A stretch of 64,000 nt of DNA from JBEISR01 sp044371425 (GTDB lineage: Bacteria; Planctomycetota; Planctomycetia; Pirellulales; Pirellulaceae): NCBI GenBank assembly GCA_044371425.1, contig JBILTR010000001.1:62001-126000 (forward strand), read 5' to 3'. The position numbers were made by a program, and so were the translations under genes. Below, piece after piece: positions 17,601 through 25,603 of the stretch (within the stretch, counting starts at the first letter, position 1; every line of letters begins with the position of its first letter). The notes under the pieces are model-generated. The model saw nothing but the letters and a program-made list of their open reading frames with translations, did no database searches and was not told the DNA's origin.

Positions 17601-18210
17601 CGCCTTCGGTCGCCTGTTCGTGGTTGTCGGGGAGAATTTCGACTGCGACCTGAGAACGTCGACGCAGCGCCGAAGCGATGCGGTCCATCAGGACGGGGTC
17701 TTCGTGAAGGAGCAGTTGAATCCAGCGGCGCACCTGAACTGTCAGGGCCCTGGCTTCCTCCTGGCCAACACCTGCCTGCTGCCCCACCCACTGTTCGACG
17801 TCCAAGGGGCCTGGGCCTTGAAGTGCTAACAGGGCTTGGCCGATTTTTGGAACCTCTGGCTGCTTTTCGGCCAGAGCACGTGCTCCTTTGCGGGAGCGAA
17901 TGCCACGGGTCAGCAAATCGATTTCAGCAACGGATCGCGCCTGAGTCAGCAACGGGCCGAAGGCATCGTTCCAAAGCTGGTCGCGCCGCAGTTGCTCTTC
18001 CACCATCTCCCGATGCGTTTCCAATCGCTCCTGATAACGAAGGGCGCTTCGGAGTCGGCGTAGCGTCTGGTAGTCGAGTTGCCCGATTTCGTCGGACCGA
18101 TACGTTGCCAGGAATGCGGGAGAATACCCTTGTCGCAACAACTCCAGAGGCCGCCGCAGGGATTCTTCCGATGCGCGAAGCGACCGCGCAATCGCTTTCA
18201 AATCGATCAT
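14641..18210 (-). CDS. Enlarged Tex-like transcription accessory protein with S1 domain
   Basis: A 1189-residue protein; ordinary Tex is about 780. The N-terminal Tex helical domain starts at the chosen ATG 18210 (AIARSLRASEESLRRPLELL, DEIGQLDYQTLRRLRSAL). A YqgF/RNase H-like domain is at about 480-600 (TILAIDSVGPKSAPIAVVDP), a helix-hairpin-helix at about 655-720 (LLQTLPGITPEIAEAL), and an S1 RNA-binding domain at about 940-1005 (WAVVIGVADFGAFVDLG, SGLIHISRLS). Two long low-complexity linkers are added at about 190-340 (Ser/Pro/Glu) and 735-885 (acidic, Ala/Glu), plus an Arg/Gly-rich tail at about 1030-1120. Tex binds nucleic acid and affects transcription. The frame extends upstream to 18327, but that part is not Tex-like. 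Confidence 0.85.
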   Translation of the reverse strand: MIDLKAIARSLRASEESLRRPLELLRQGYSPAFLATYRSDEIGQLDYQTLRRLRSALRYQERLETHREMVEEQLRRDQLWNDAFGPLLTQARSVAEIDLLTRGIRSRKGARALAEKQPEVPKIGQALLALQGPGPLDVEQWVGQQAGVGQEEARALTVQVRRWIQLLLHEDPVLMDRIASALRRRSQVAVEILPDNHEQATEGGAGEPSADSLEPSASNTTLPEVTGCGFGRLIQDQPGPQDAANLPGLGETVSTSQPQLVGSLESSSPTELPSPIPAGSDTGIPEAPEATATAEPSSSTESTGSANPTTEGTEAVDENVRFGAAKSGPLRGGKKSNAKAKTPAPRSAAKLSPRQKRRRWLRGILDSYSKLRSPLDRLTPYQIVMLGRGTRSQLTRLVWQYDNPPLIQAARELLAPANHPAGPWLDDLVVEAMSKQILPKLEQDLFAEFEEKAQHSLVERAVESLQSSLQQRPVTGRTILAIDSVGPKSAPIAVVDPQGNVLHTDELPASSSRKDLVATNVVLLGEIIHRYKVSLVALSNGPARRFLIHTIKQLLEQSDGNVTWTMVDRAGADAYCATRECLAELPTHSRRHRAAVWLARKLQDPLAQLLKVDAARLRLGSFQREVPDTLLEQELEESVRDTIAKRGVDYWSASKELLQTLPGITPEIAEALVAFRQEQPEATRQQVADRMREKFGDTTFRQSLGFLRVFGSSEPLDGTSVHPEDYRLAQRLIAQNLFPAPSSSPEGWTKPSPVAASAAVVDPPDASSAAEVTEDLEPSEGFGEISSEESTEAPTDAAVAEALTESPTDLPGETEAEEPSVTAEEMAEAAAALAEIDSSEEPGTEEAPAAAGEPVADATQAAAQDAPSTPVPQVRVIRCHVDPPIADSALAIDVEKLARSWQVGRGRLRYVARALQQPHRDLRDNQPGTPLLDGVPTLENLQPGMSAWAVVIGVADFGAFVDLGPDCSGLIHISRLSSDFLKDPNQVVQVGDLIQVWVLNVDSKRRRVVLSAISPQSLDAKEKQAAAMAAERMQPRRDGRDNRDGRDRNAKPGAPRSQGNAAPRGRSDRGGPGGRSSSGPDRAGAGGGGGRGGNGRFQQGRRPQRAENNEPADTAPATKPSPKVERPKPSAPISDAMQKGKEPLRSFSDLMQFYQGKRETPPAVEAPPSQEPSSAAPPNQAESAEGSDV

Positions 18211-18516
18211 AAATAGACGAAACCCATGAGCCCCGTAAGCCGAGCCGACCATCCGTGTGGCGCGCAGAGGAGCGAGGCGAAAGATAGATAGAAAAACCTG
18301 CAGGATTCCGGAATCTAGGGCAACCAAACTCCCTTGTCAAGCAGATCGCAAGGCCCTTCCGCTTAAGCTTCCCATTCTCCCCATCTTTCGGAACCGGAAA
18401 AGTTTGCTGGAATCCCTGATGCTCGGGCGGCAGCTTGGTCGATGCTGAAGCTGCTTACGTGACAGGGGTGGGGGTTGGAACAGGGATCTGTTTGTCCCAT
18501 GGAGGAGAGGCGATCG
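18211..18516. other. Divergent intergenic region (tex-like / small ORF)
   Basis: This stretch separates the minus-strand tex-like gene from a plus-strand small ORF and should hold both promoters. I could not pick convincing -35/-10 pairs. The only clear signal is GGAGGAGAGG at 18501-18510, the ribosome site of the small ORF. Confidence 0.5.
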
Positions 18517-18840
18517 ATGTCGATTGCACTACTTTCCCCCTTTGTCCCTCCCCGCCGCAAGTCCCTCGCTCGACGAAACTATCAAGGACGGAGCCATCCA
18601 GCTATGGAATATCGATTGCAACCTGGATCGAAGATGCCTGGTTCTTTTTCGGCTGGAGGGCGAGCGAAGGTGGGCGTCGCACTGCCCGACCGGGTCCCGA
18701 TCACGTTTCAGGATTTTCAGCGACTGGTGCAAGGTGCAAGCGACCCGCAGCGGGCGTTTCTTGGTGATTTCGCAGAGGACCTCCTTCAGGTGCCTCGCGA
18801 TCTGATCGACGTGCTGGTGGCGGCTTCCGGGACCCGCTGA
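18517..18840 (+). CDS. Small hypothetical protein, 107 residues
   Basis: The start is fixed by a strong ribosome site (GGAGGAGAGG) just before ATG 18517. The N-terminal half is basic and Pro/Ser-rich; the C-terminal half looks folded and coding (VPITFQDFQRLVQGASDPQR, FLGDFAEDLLQVPRDLIDVL). No signal peptide, membrane segment or known domain. It lies 70 bases upstream of the LOG-family gene on the same strand and may share its transcript. Moderate confidence, since the identification rests on the ribosome site and amino-acid pattern. Confidence 0.6.
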   Translation: MSIALLSPFVPPRRKSLARRNYQGRSHPAMEYRLQPGSKMPGSFSAGGRAKVGVALPDRVPITFQDFQRLVQGASDPQRAFLGDFAEDLLQVPRDLIDVLVAASGTR

Positions 18841-18910
18841 TCGACTTGGCAAGCTGGCACTGCGGGGGACCGCCTGCAGTGTGAGCGGTTGGGGAAAAGG
18901 GAGCGGCCTG

Positions 18911-19972
18911 ATGAGCGGAACGTCGGAACCCTCTTCCGAGCCATTGCTTCCTGAGGCGCTGGGCGAGGACGAGAAGCAGCGACCGCAACCGGCCGATGAA
19001 TCGTCATCCGACGATGCTTCGCGCGACTGGATTGCCGCGATGCGGAAGCTGGCGGATCAGTTGGAGCGGGAGTCGATCGATCGGGGCGACCTGAAGATTC
19101 TCCACCGAGCCACCTCGGAGCTGCACGATGCATTTCGGATTTTTGGCCCCTATCGTCGGCGCCGCAAAGTGACGCTCTTCGGTTCCGCAAGGACCCCAGC
19201 GGCGCACCCGGCATACCATCAGGCCGAGTCGTTTGCGTCGATGATGGCAGGGCATGACTGGATGGTCGTGACCGGATCGGGTGGCGGGATCATGGAGGCT
19301 GGCAACCGGGGAGCTGGCCGCGCCATGTCGATGGGGCTGAACATTCAGCTTCCATTTGAAGCACGCCCCAATCGCTACATCGATGGCGATCCCAAGCTGA
19401 TCGAGTTCAAGTACTTCTTCACGCGCAAATTGATGCTCGTCAAAGAATGCAGCGCTGCCGTCGCCTGCCCCGGTGGCTTTGGCACCCTCGATGAGATGCT
19501 GGAAGTCCTGACGCTGCTGCAGACGGGCAAGCAGACGATGATTCCGCTGGTGCTTCTGGATGCTCCCGACGGAAGGTTCTGGCGTCATTTCGAGGAGTTT
19601 TACCAAGAGCAGCTGGAAGCTACCGGCTGGGTGGGGCCGGACGATCGGAATCTGTTCCGCGTCGTCGATGAAGCGAGCGAGGCGGTCGATGAGATCCTCC
19701 GTTTCTACAAGAACTACCACAGCATGCGGTACGTTGGACCGCGGTTGGTGCTTCGGATCCAAAAGCCGCTCTCTACCACCCAGCTCGATCGACTCAATCG
19801 GCAGTTTGCCCATCTGCTTCTGGAAGGGGAGATCGAACAGCGATCCGCGTTCCGGCAGGAAGCCAATGAACCGGAATTGGCGGAATTGGTTCGTTTGGCG
19901 ATGCGGCTGGATCGGCGTCAGGCAGGAGGGCTGCGCCGTCTGATCGATGCCATCAACGGTGCGGGCGATTAG
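18911..19972 (+). CDS. LOG-family nucleotide 5'-monophosphate nucleosidase-like protein (TIGR00730)
   Basis: A 353-residue Rossmann-fold protein of the LOG/YgdH (PpnN) group, whose characterised members cleave the N-glycosidic bond of nucleoside monophosphates to base plus ribose 5-phosphate. Motifs: VTLFGSART, VVTGSGGGIMEAGNRGA, and the signature PGGFGTLDE (187-195), whose Glu is catalytic. The N-terminal 60 residues are acidic and probably flexible; a C-terminal extension of about 90 residues follows the core. ATG 18911 follows AAGGGAG; GTG 18881 is an alternative. Its stop overlaps the stop of the convergent oxidoreductase gene by three bases (19970-19972 against 19969-19971). Confidence 0.85.
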   Translation: MSGTSEPSSEPLLPEALGEDEKQRPQPADESSSDDASRDWIAAMRKLADQLERESIDRGDLKILHRATSELHDAFRIFGPYRRRRKVTLFGSARTPAAHPAYHQAESFASMMAGHDWMVVTGSGGGIMEAGNRGAGRAMSMGLNIQLPFEARPNRYIDGDPKLIEFKYFFTRKLMLVKECSAAVACPGGFGTLDEMLEVLTLLQTGKQTMIPLVLLDAPDGRFWRHFEEFYQEQLEATGWVGPDDRNLFRVVDEASEAVDEILRFYKNYHSMRYVGPRLVLRIQKPLSTTQLDRLNRQFAHLLLEGEIEQRSAFRQEANEPELAELVRLAMRLDRRQAGGLRRLIDAINGAGD

Positions 19973-21087
19973 CGATCGACCGACTTGGGGAAGAGCCTTG
20001 CTGTCGCTTCGCTGCCCAGCAGTGGCAGCGTCGTGCCACGCTGAGCCGACTGGAAGGCTGTATCGACCATTCTCTGGCCGCTCCAGGAGGTCTCTTCGCT
20101 GAGCGGACCGGTCACCGGGACGTTCCGTTCGATGCAGTCCAAAAGATAGGCGATGGGATTGGAGTCGACCTCGGTCAGCGTATCGACTCCCAGTCGGATG
20201 CCTTCTGGATTGACTGCATCCTGGAGCACCAAGTGCATTGCGTAGTCATCGCTGCGAAGCGTCCCTTCGGATCCCACCAGAAGAAATCCGCAAGGTGGCT
20301 GAGTCGGATGATTCCAGGGGTCGGTGAATGTGCCCCAGCGGGTTTCCATGCGCGACAGACCGAAAGGATATCGACAGATCGTGATCGAATGCTCGTCGAC
20401 CTCCAGGTCCGCAGGCCGATCCGTCACGCTGGTCAGTTCGATGGGGAGTCGACCTTCCAGAAACCAAGTTCCTAAAGTGGTTCCATAGCCTAGGTAGTCC
20501 AGCAGCGATCCACCACCGCTGGAACGTTGGTAAAACCAGCTGCTTGGTTTCTCCTGATCGACCTGCTGCTTCGTCCGCTCGGCCTTCCCATAGGTGTGCC
20601 ACAGAGGTCCACGATTGCCTCCGAAGTAATGGACCGATTGAATCTCCCCGATCCGCCGTTCGCGAACGGCGATTCGATGGGCGGTGCGGTGAGCCGGATC
20701 CCAGGCGAGCGGCCAGTTGACCACTAGATGCGCACCGGCTCGCCGCGCGGCCAACACCATCCGCTCCGCATCCTCCAGCGAAGCGGCCATCGGCTTCTCG
20801 ACCAGGATCCACAGGCCTGGCCTAGCGATGCTCTCCACCCACCGAGCGTGATCGGCGACAGCTCCGCAGCATACGACCAGATGGGGCTGGCATCGATCCA
20901 GCAGATCCTCCAGCGATGGGTCATAAAGCGATTCGGGAATCCCTAAATCCGCCATGACCTGGGTGGCTCGCACCCGATTCGGATCATGGATCCCCTCCAA
21001 GGAAGCGCGGGGATGGGTCCGCACCATCTGCATCAGGTCGCCAGCATGGAAGTGGGAGCAATCAACGAAAACCACTCGCCAAAGCAT
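19969..21087 (-). CDS. Gfo/Idh/MocA family oxidoreductase
   Basis: A 372-residue NAD(P)-dependent dehydrogenase of the glucose-fructose oxidoreductase/inositol dehydrogenase group. The N-terminal Rossmann part is degenerate (RVVFVDCSHFHAGDLMQMV instead of GxGxxG), but LVEKPMAASLEDAERMV is the expected E-K-P motif. The C-terminal alpha/beta domain includes GGGSLLDYLGYGTTLGTWF and GSEGTLRSDDYAMHL. It has no signal peptide. Expected substrates are sugars, inositols or related polyols; none can be chosen here. Start ATG 21087 has GAGGA upstream; the longer frame to 21153 lacks such a site. It converges on the LOG-family gene. Confidence 0.83.
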   Translation of the reverse strand: MLWRVVFVDCSHFHAGDLMQMVRTHPRASLEGIHDPNRVRATQVMADLGIPESLYDPSLEDLLDRCQPHLVVCCGAVADHARWVESIARPGLWILVEKPMAASLEDAERMVLAARRAGAHLVVNWPLAWDPAHRTAHRIAVRERRIGEIQSVHYFGGNRGPLWHTYGKAERTKQQVDQEKPSSWFYQRSSGGGSLLDYLGYGTTLGTWFLEGRLPIELTSVTDRPADLEVDEHSITICRYPFGLSRMETRWGTFTDPWNHPTQPPCGFLLVGSEGTLRSDDYAMHLVLQDAVNPEGIRLGVDTLTEVDSNPIAYLLDCIERNVPVTGPLSEETSWSGQRMVDTAFQSAQRGTTLPLLGSEATARLFPKSVDR

Positions 21088-21324
21088 GGCACGATCCTCG
21101 AGCTGCGGAAAAGAGACAATCGGTGGGACGCGACGCTGTGTGGAACAGCGCATTTTCTCAAAAGAGCTTCAGCCAAACCATCGTTTTATCGATGTCCGGG
21201 CATGAAAATGCGGGATAATTTGCGTCGAGCAGCAGAAATGCGAAATTTTTCGCAGAAGGATCGCTGCCTGGAAATGCCGAACGACTTCGGTTTCCCCGCC
21301 AGTCTCCGCTTCGCCTTCCGTCGA

Positions 21325-22140
21325 CTAGCGAAACACCGTCGCCGACTGGCCACTCTGGTAAGGATCTCTCGCTGGGGGAGCTGCCAGGGAAGTCGGCTGT
21401 GGCGGTATGGGATACGTGCTGGGACGCATGGCGACGCCAACCCGGGTGTCGGTACCAGAGAAGGAACCTGGAGAGGGTGGCACCTGTCCATAGGCAAGTG
21501 CTCCCGTCGACGTGGGGACCATGCCGGCCGGGAGTTGATAGGGTGGCAGGACAGGGGGAGCCGTCGGCGGGATCATGGGAACGACCGCCATCGTGCTGTA
21601 AGGATCTCCAGCGACCGGGGTTAGGCCCCAGGTCGGTGCGACGGTCGCTCCACCAGTCGAGGCATTTGCCAGATGCGTTGGTTGGGAGGGAATGCTGCCA
21701 GGTCCGTAGGCAGTGGACGCAACGTAGGGCGACTGGATGGTCGTTGCGGCAAAGGGATAGGGGGCGAACCGAGTGGTGGTCGGGCGGGTGCGCTGCGCCG
21801 AAAGCCACTGGGCATAGGCCTGCGACCAAGCCTCTCTGCCATCGGGAAGTGGCTGAGCGTTTAGGGCGACATCCGACTTGGCCCTGGGCCGAACCACCAC
21901 CTGCTGCACCAACACCTTCTCAAACGCCTCACCCGTGGCAGGATCGCGACCCGTTTGCAGCACCGTTTCACCAAGAACCGTCCCGGCCTGGGTGCTTCTC
22001 AAAGCTGCCATTGGCACCGTCCCAGCGGGATTGGGGGGTTGCTGAGCCACCGCCCATGGTGAGGCCAGGAGCAACGCTAGTTGTCCCGCAATGGCTCGCG
22101 GCAAGAACCCTGCGCTCATCGCCAATCGATCGACTGTCAT
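21325..22140 (-). CDS. Pro/Thr/Ala-rich exported protein
   Basis: A 271-residue protein with a signal peptide (LPRAIAGQLALLLASPWAVAQQ). A short ordered part at about 45-115 (TVLGETVLQTGRDPATGEAF, VLVQQVVVRPRAKSDVALN, WSQAYAQWLSAQR) is followed by a long disordered tail rich in Pro, Thr, Ala and Tyr. No catalytic motif or membrane anchor. It could be a surface or matrix protein; function unknown. A repeat patch with two hairpins lies directly upstream. Confidence 0.65.
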   Translation of the reverse strand: MTVDRLAMSAGFLPRAIAGQLALLLASPWAVAQQPPNPAGTVPMAALRSTQAGTVLGETVLQTGRDPATGEAFEKVLVQQVVVRPRAKSDVALNAQPLPDGREAWSQAYAQWLSAQRTRPTTTRFAPYPFAATTIQSPYVASTAYGPGSIPSQPTHLANASTGGATVAPTWGLTPVAGDPYSTMAVVPMIPPTAPPVLPPYQLPAGMVPTSTGALAYGQVPPSPGSFSGTDTRVGVAMRPSTYPIPPQPTSLAAPPARDPYQSGQSATVFR

Positions 22141-22257
22141 GCGTCATTCTCGCCATTTCACCCAATCGGAAAATCTTCCCATGCGTCTGCCATCGACCTG
22201 GGAAAGCGATTTCTTGAGCCAAAATTGGGGAGAATGACCAGAATTCCCCAACGTTAC

Positions 22258-22296
22258 CGCTTGCGGTAGCCACCATCGCCAGATGGTGGATTGGCT
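22258..22296. repeat. Dispersed hairpin repeat, copy A
   Basis: A 39-nt sequence centred on the CCACCATC-GCCA-GATGGTGG hairpin (22270-22289), with the lead CGCTTGCGGTAG and the tail ATTGGCT. It is repeated identically exactly 120 bases later. The 20-nt hairpin is the same as in the 57-bp units at 8.7 kb. Confidence 0.95.
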
Positions 22297-22377
22297 TTTT
22301 GGACGACTTCGGCAGCCCTCCACCGCGTGGCCGGGTTGGCTACCGGGCCGCATTGGCTACGCCGCTGCGATTTCTGC

Positions 22378-22416
22378 CGCTTGCGGTAGCCACCATCGCC
22401 AGATGGTGGATTGGCT
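22378..22416. repeat. Dispersed hairpin repeat, copy B
   Basis: Second identical copy (hairpin 22390-22409). The 80 bases between the two copies contain no gene. Together with copy A it occupies the 483-base gap between the Pro-rich exported protein (start 22140, minus strand) and the BRCT-MerR-TPR gene (start 22624, plus strand). Confidence 0.95.
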
Positions 22417-22623
22417 GAATTCAGTGCTTCTTGCAAGCGGGCTGGAAGTTGGCAACAGGTATTCCACCGATTTGTCCCCAGCGTTGGGCGGGGCCAAACT
22501 AGCGAATCTCCCGCCAGAAATGCGAAAGGAGTCGAAGGAGCAGCAATCCAATCGCCGCTTGGTACATTGGGGAGGGTGTGGAGTACTTGGGTTGGTCGAC
22601 GAAGGAATCGAGAGCAATCGACC

Positions 22624-23874
22624 ATGTCGGGTGATGGATCTAGCGCGGTGCAATCTGGGGGGCTGCTGCAGGGTTTGCGGGTCGCCTTTGTAGGGCGTCT
22701 GGGGGGGCTGACTCGCAAGGAGGCGCATCAACTGGTGCGGCTTCATGGCGGCCAACCGGTGGAGCGGCCTACTGCCGAGATCGACCTAGTGATTGTCGGG
22801 GCGGATGAGTTACCGGGGACTTTCCTGGATTCCGATCCCGCGACGCCCTGGCGTACGGCGATTGCATCGGAGCACGTGGAGTGCATCGAGGAGACCGAAC
22901 TGTGGAGGCGGCTAGGCTGCATGGAGGTCGCCCCCGATTGTCGGCGTCTGTTCACGCCAGCGATGCTGGCTGATCTGCTGAAGGTTCCGGTGCGCAACAT
23001 TCGTCGTTGGCAGAGAATGGGGCTGATTCAGCCGGTACAAGTGGTGCATCGGCTTCCTTACTTCGATTTCCAACAGGTTCAGTCCGCGCGACAGGTGGCG
23101 CATTGGATCGCCACAGGCACCAAGCCCTCGGATCTTCGCAAGCAGTTGGATCAATTCGCTCGGCACTTCCCCAATCTCTCTCGCTCCTTGTCTCAATTGG
23201 AGATCTTGGTCGAGGGACGTCAGGTTCTATTGAGGAAAGACGAAGGTCTGCTGGAGCCAGCCGGTCAGATGCGCATCGATTTTGATGCGATCGACGAGAC
23301 CTTCAACGACTCGGACGCCCTCCCGCATCTGATCGTCGCCACTCCGGGTATAGGACGGGACGATCTGGGCAATCGACAGGAAGCTCCTTGGACTAGTGAG
23401 CAGATCATTGAGCAAGCGCAGCAGCAGGAGGATCTGGGGGACTTCGAAGGGGCCATCGAATGGTATCGCGTGCATCTATCCATCCATGGACCGAGCGCCG
23501 AAATCCATTTTCAGCTCGCGGAATTGCTCTATCGCACCGGCGATGTGACGGCTGCCAGGGAGCGGTACTACGCTGCCATCGAATGCGACGAGGACTTTGT
23601 TGAGGCGAGGGCCAATCTAGGCTGCGTGCTGCTGGAAACAGGGCGTGTGGATCTGGCGATCGCGGCGTTCCATGGGGCTCTGGCGCATCATGAAGCCTAC
23701 GCCGACGTCCACTACCATTTGGCGCGCACCCTCCATGACAACGCCCAGAAGGAGGATGCGATCCCTCACTGGCAGCGCTTCATCGAGCTGGCTCCCGAAA
23801 GCCCCTGGGCTGAGGAAGCTCGATCGCATCTGGCGGAGAGGATGCATCCTGAAGCAGCTGAGGAAGTGCAGTGA
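22624..23874 (+). CDS. BRCT-MerR-TPR fusion protein
   Basis: A 416-residue cytosolic protein with three parts. Residues about 10-95 resemble a BRCT domain (GLRVAFVGRLGGLTRKEAHQ, LVRLHGGQ, IDLVIVGADE, then a C-terminal Trp). Residues about 100-185 resemble a MerR-type helix-turn-helix (LFTPAMLADLLKVPVRNIRR, WQRMGLIQP). Residues about 265-405 are TPR repeats (EDLGDFEGAIEWYRVHLSI, AEIHFQLAELLYRTGDVTAA, FVEARANLGCVLLETGRVDL). The order suggests DNA binding joined to a protein-interaction scaffold. ATG 22624 was chosen because the BRCT pattern begins just after it; the frame is open to 22411, through repeat sequence. It converges on the beta-CASP gene four bases away. Confidence 0.8.
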   Translation: MSGDGSSAVQSGGLLQGLRVAFVGRLGGLTRKEAHQLVRLHGGQPVERPTAEIDLVIVGADELPGTFLDSDPATPWRTAIASEHVECIEETELWRRLGCMEVAPDCRRLFTPAMLADLLKVPVRNIRRWQRMGLIQPVQVVHRLPYFDFQQVQSARQVAHWIATGTKPSDLRKQLDQFARHFPNLSRSLSQLEILVEGRQVLLRKDEGLLEPAGQMRIDFDAIDETFNDSDALPHLIVATPGIGRDDLGNRQEAPWTSEQIIEQAQQQEDLGDFEGAIEWYRVHLSIHGPSAEIHFQLAELLYRTGDVTAARERYYAAIECDEDFVEARANLGCVLLETGRVDLAIAAFHGALAHHEAYADVHYHLARTLHDNAQKEDAIPHWQRFIELAPESPWAEEARSHLAERMHPEAAEEVQ

Positions 23875-23878
23875 CCCC

Positions 23879-25210
23879 TCAGGTGACTTGGTAGCCCAGC
23901 CCCTGCAGCTTTTCCCGAAGCCCCGCCTGCGCTAGCGCTTCGCCGTGCACCAGCCGAATCTCCTTCGGCCTTTCGGGGATCCCCTGCACGAACTTCAGCA
24001 GATCCGACTGATCCGCATGAGCCGAGTAGCCGGTCAGAGTGTGGACTTTGGCTCGAATGGGGTAATAGCGTCCATCGAGCCGGACGGTCGAACGACCGCT
24101 CTGGATGACCCGACCTGGTGTCCCTTCAGCCTGGTAGCCGATGAAGACCACATCGGTCGACTCCCGCCCCAAAAACTGTTTCAGGTAGTTGACCACTCGT
24201 CCACCAACGCACATGCCGCTGCCGGCGATGACAATCGCCGGCTGATTGCGACTTTGCAGCCGTTGCATCATCTTCTGATGGTCGCGATGCCCATCCAGCT
24301 CGATCAGATTCTTGAAGACCAGTGGCTGGTCATCGATCGACAGCAGTTCCTTCGCCTCGGCATCCCAGAACTCGGTCATGTCGGTGTAGATCTCGGTCAG
24401 CCGTTTGGCCAGCGGGGAATCGACCAGAATTGGAATCTGGCCAAGCATCGAGCATTGATTCTTGTAGCCGATATTCTCCAGAATTCGGTTCATTTCATAG
24501 AGCAACTCTTGGGTTCGGCCCAGACTGAACGCTGGGATGATCGTGACCCCTTTGTTCCGCATGGTATGGCAAAGGATCTTTTCCAGCGCCTGCAAACGCA
24601 CTTCCCTACCTTCATGATTGCGATTCCCGTAGGTACTCTCCAGAACCAGCGTATCGGCTCGCTCTGGACTCTTCGGATCATCCAGAATCGGTGTCAGTCG
24701 CGAACCCAGGTCCCCACTGAAGACGACTCGCTGCGAATCATGTTCGATTTCCACATACGAGGATCCCAGCACATGCCCGGCGGGCTGGTAGCGGACCGTC
24801 AGATCGTTGCCGATCTTTTCCCAGGTTCCGTAGGGGAGAGGTTTGAGGAGCTTCTTGATATCTCCCAAAACGTCTCGGATGACGGCACGATTGCGGGTGA
24901 TCCCAAGTCGAATCGAATCCTCAAGCATCACCGGAAGCAGTCGAGCCGTGGGTTGTGAGCAGTAGATTGGGCGATCGAATCCGGCCGCCAGCAGGTAGGG
25001 AATTCTCCCGATATGGTCGATGTGCACATGGGTGACCAGCAACGCTTCAATGCCTTGGAGCGGAAAGTCGATGCGCGGATCTTCGTGCCCGATCGCGTCG
25101 CGGCCTTGGAAGGTTCCGCAATCGATCAGTACCGACCGGCCACCGGTCAATCGCAGCTGATGGCAGGACCCAGTGACTCCATGACGCCCACCGTGGTGCG
25201 TGATCTCCAT
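23879..25210 (-). CDS. MBL-fold beta-CASP ribonuclease-like protein
   Basis: A 443-residue metallo-beta-lactamase-fold protein of the CPSF/Ysh1-like beta-CASP group, with likely RNA processing or exonuclease activity. The zinc motif HVHIDH is at 61-66; further ligands lie in GSSYVEIEHD and SGDLGSRLTP. The beta-CASP insertion follows (PAFSLGRTQELLYEMNRIL, VDSPLAKRLTEIY), then GSGMCVGGRVVNYLKQFL and the C-terminal RMMBL segment (TLTGYSAHADQSDLLKFV, RLVHGEALAQAGLREKL). No KH domain, so it differs from archaeal aCPSF1. The start ATG 25210 gives the conserved N-terminal MEITHHGGRHGVTGSCH. Confidence 0.88.
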   Translation of the reverse strand: MEITHHGGRHGVTGSCHQLRLTGGRSVLIDCGTFQGRDAIGHEDPRIDFPLQGIEALLVTHVHIDHIGRIPYLLAAGFDRPIYCSQPTARLLPVMLEDSIRLGITRNRAVIRDVLGDIKKLLKPLPYGTWEKIGNDLTVRYQPAGHVLGSSYVEIEHDSQRVVFSGDLGSRLTPILDDPKSPERADTLVLESTYGNRNHEGREVRLQALEKILCHTMRNKGVTIIPAFSLGRTQELLYEMNRILENIGYKNQCSMLGQIPILVDSPLAKRLTEIYTDMTEFWDAEAKELLSIDDQPLVFKNLIELDGHRDHQKMMQRLQSRNQPAIVIAGSGMCVGGRVVNYLKQFLGRESTDVVFIGYQAEGTPGRVIQSGRSTVRLDGRYYPIRAKVHTLTGYSAHADQSDLLKFVQGIPERPKEIRLVHGEALAQAGLREKLQGLGYQVT

Positions 25211-25603
25211 GCGATCGCTCCGTTGCTAGGTTGTACTCTATTGGAATTGCCTTCGAATCGATCGATGCCCGGTAGCCGTTCCGGTGGATTGCTCGATCCC
25301 ATCTGCTTTCGTTTCCACCGTCTGTCCAATGGGAGGCTCCATTAGAGTGATCGGGGCGCTCCATTCACAAGGACCCATCGCACCAGCGACCGCTAGCGCC
25401 TTGTGGGATGAGCCACCCTCCGAGTTCGCAGCCACCTTGCCACGTGACATGGCCGTCCCGGCCATGCAAGAACCGTCGGAGATGTTTCCCGATCGCCGCC
25501 TCGCTAGCCGATCCCACCTTTTGGCATCGCCGTCCCCCTTCTGGGAAACTACCGTTCGATCGCGACAGCCCACCCCGTCCCTGCGTTGACCATCCGGCGC
25601 CGA
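25211..25603. other. Intergenic region without a recognisable gene
   Basis: It separates the beta-CASP gene (start 25210) from the end of the glucosidase gene (25604), both on the minus strand. Several short open frames here have no ribosome site and read as shadows. The only structured element I see is the hairpin at 25448-25466. Confidence 0.5.
25448..25466. repeat. Perfect hairpin CATGGCCG-TCC-CGGCCATG
   Basis: An 8-bp perfect stem with a 3-nt loop. It resembles the imperfect hairpin in the 79-bp repeats at 35.6 kb (GGCATGGCCG-AGA-CGGCGATGCC), so it may belong to the same dispersed family. It is about 140 bases downstream of the glucosidase stop-side boundary on neither gene's coding strand, so a terminator role is not clear. 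Confidence 0.75.

Noticed and set aside
23945..24958. A 337-residue plus-strand frame antisense to the beta-CASP gene
   Set aside because: The opposite strand carries a full set of beta-CASP motifs; this frame has no recognisable pattern.
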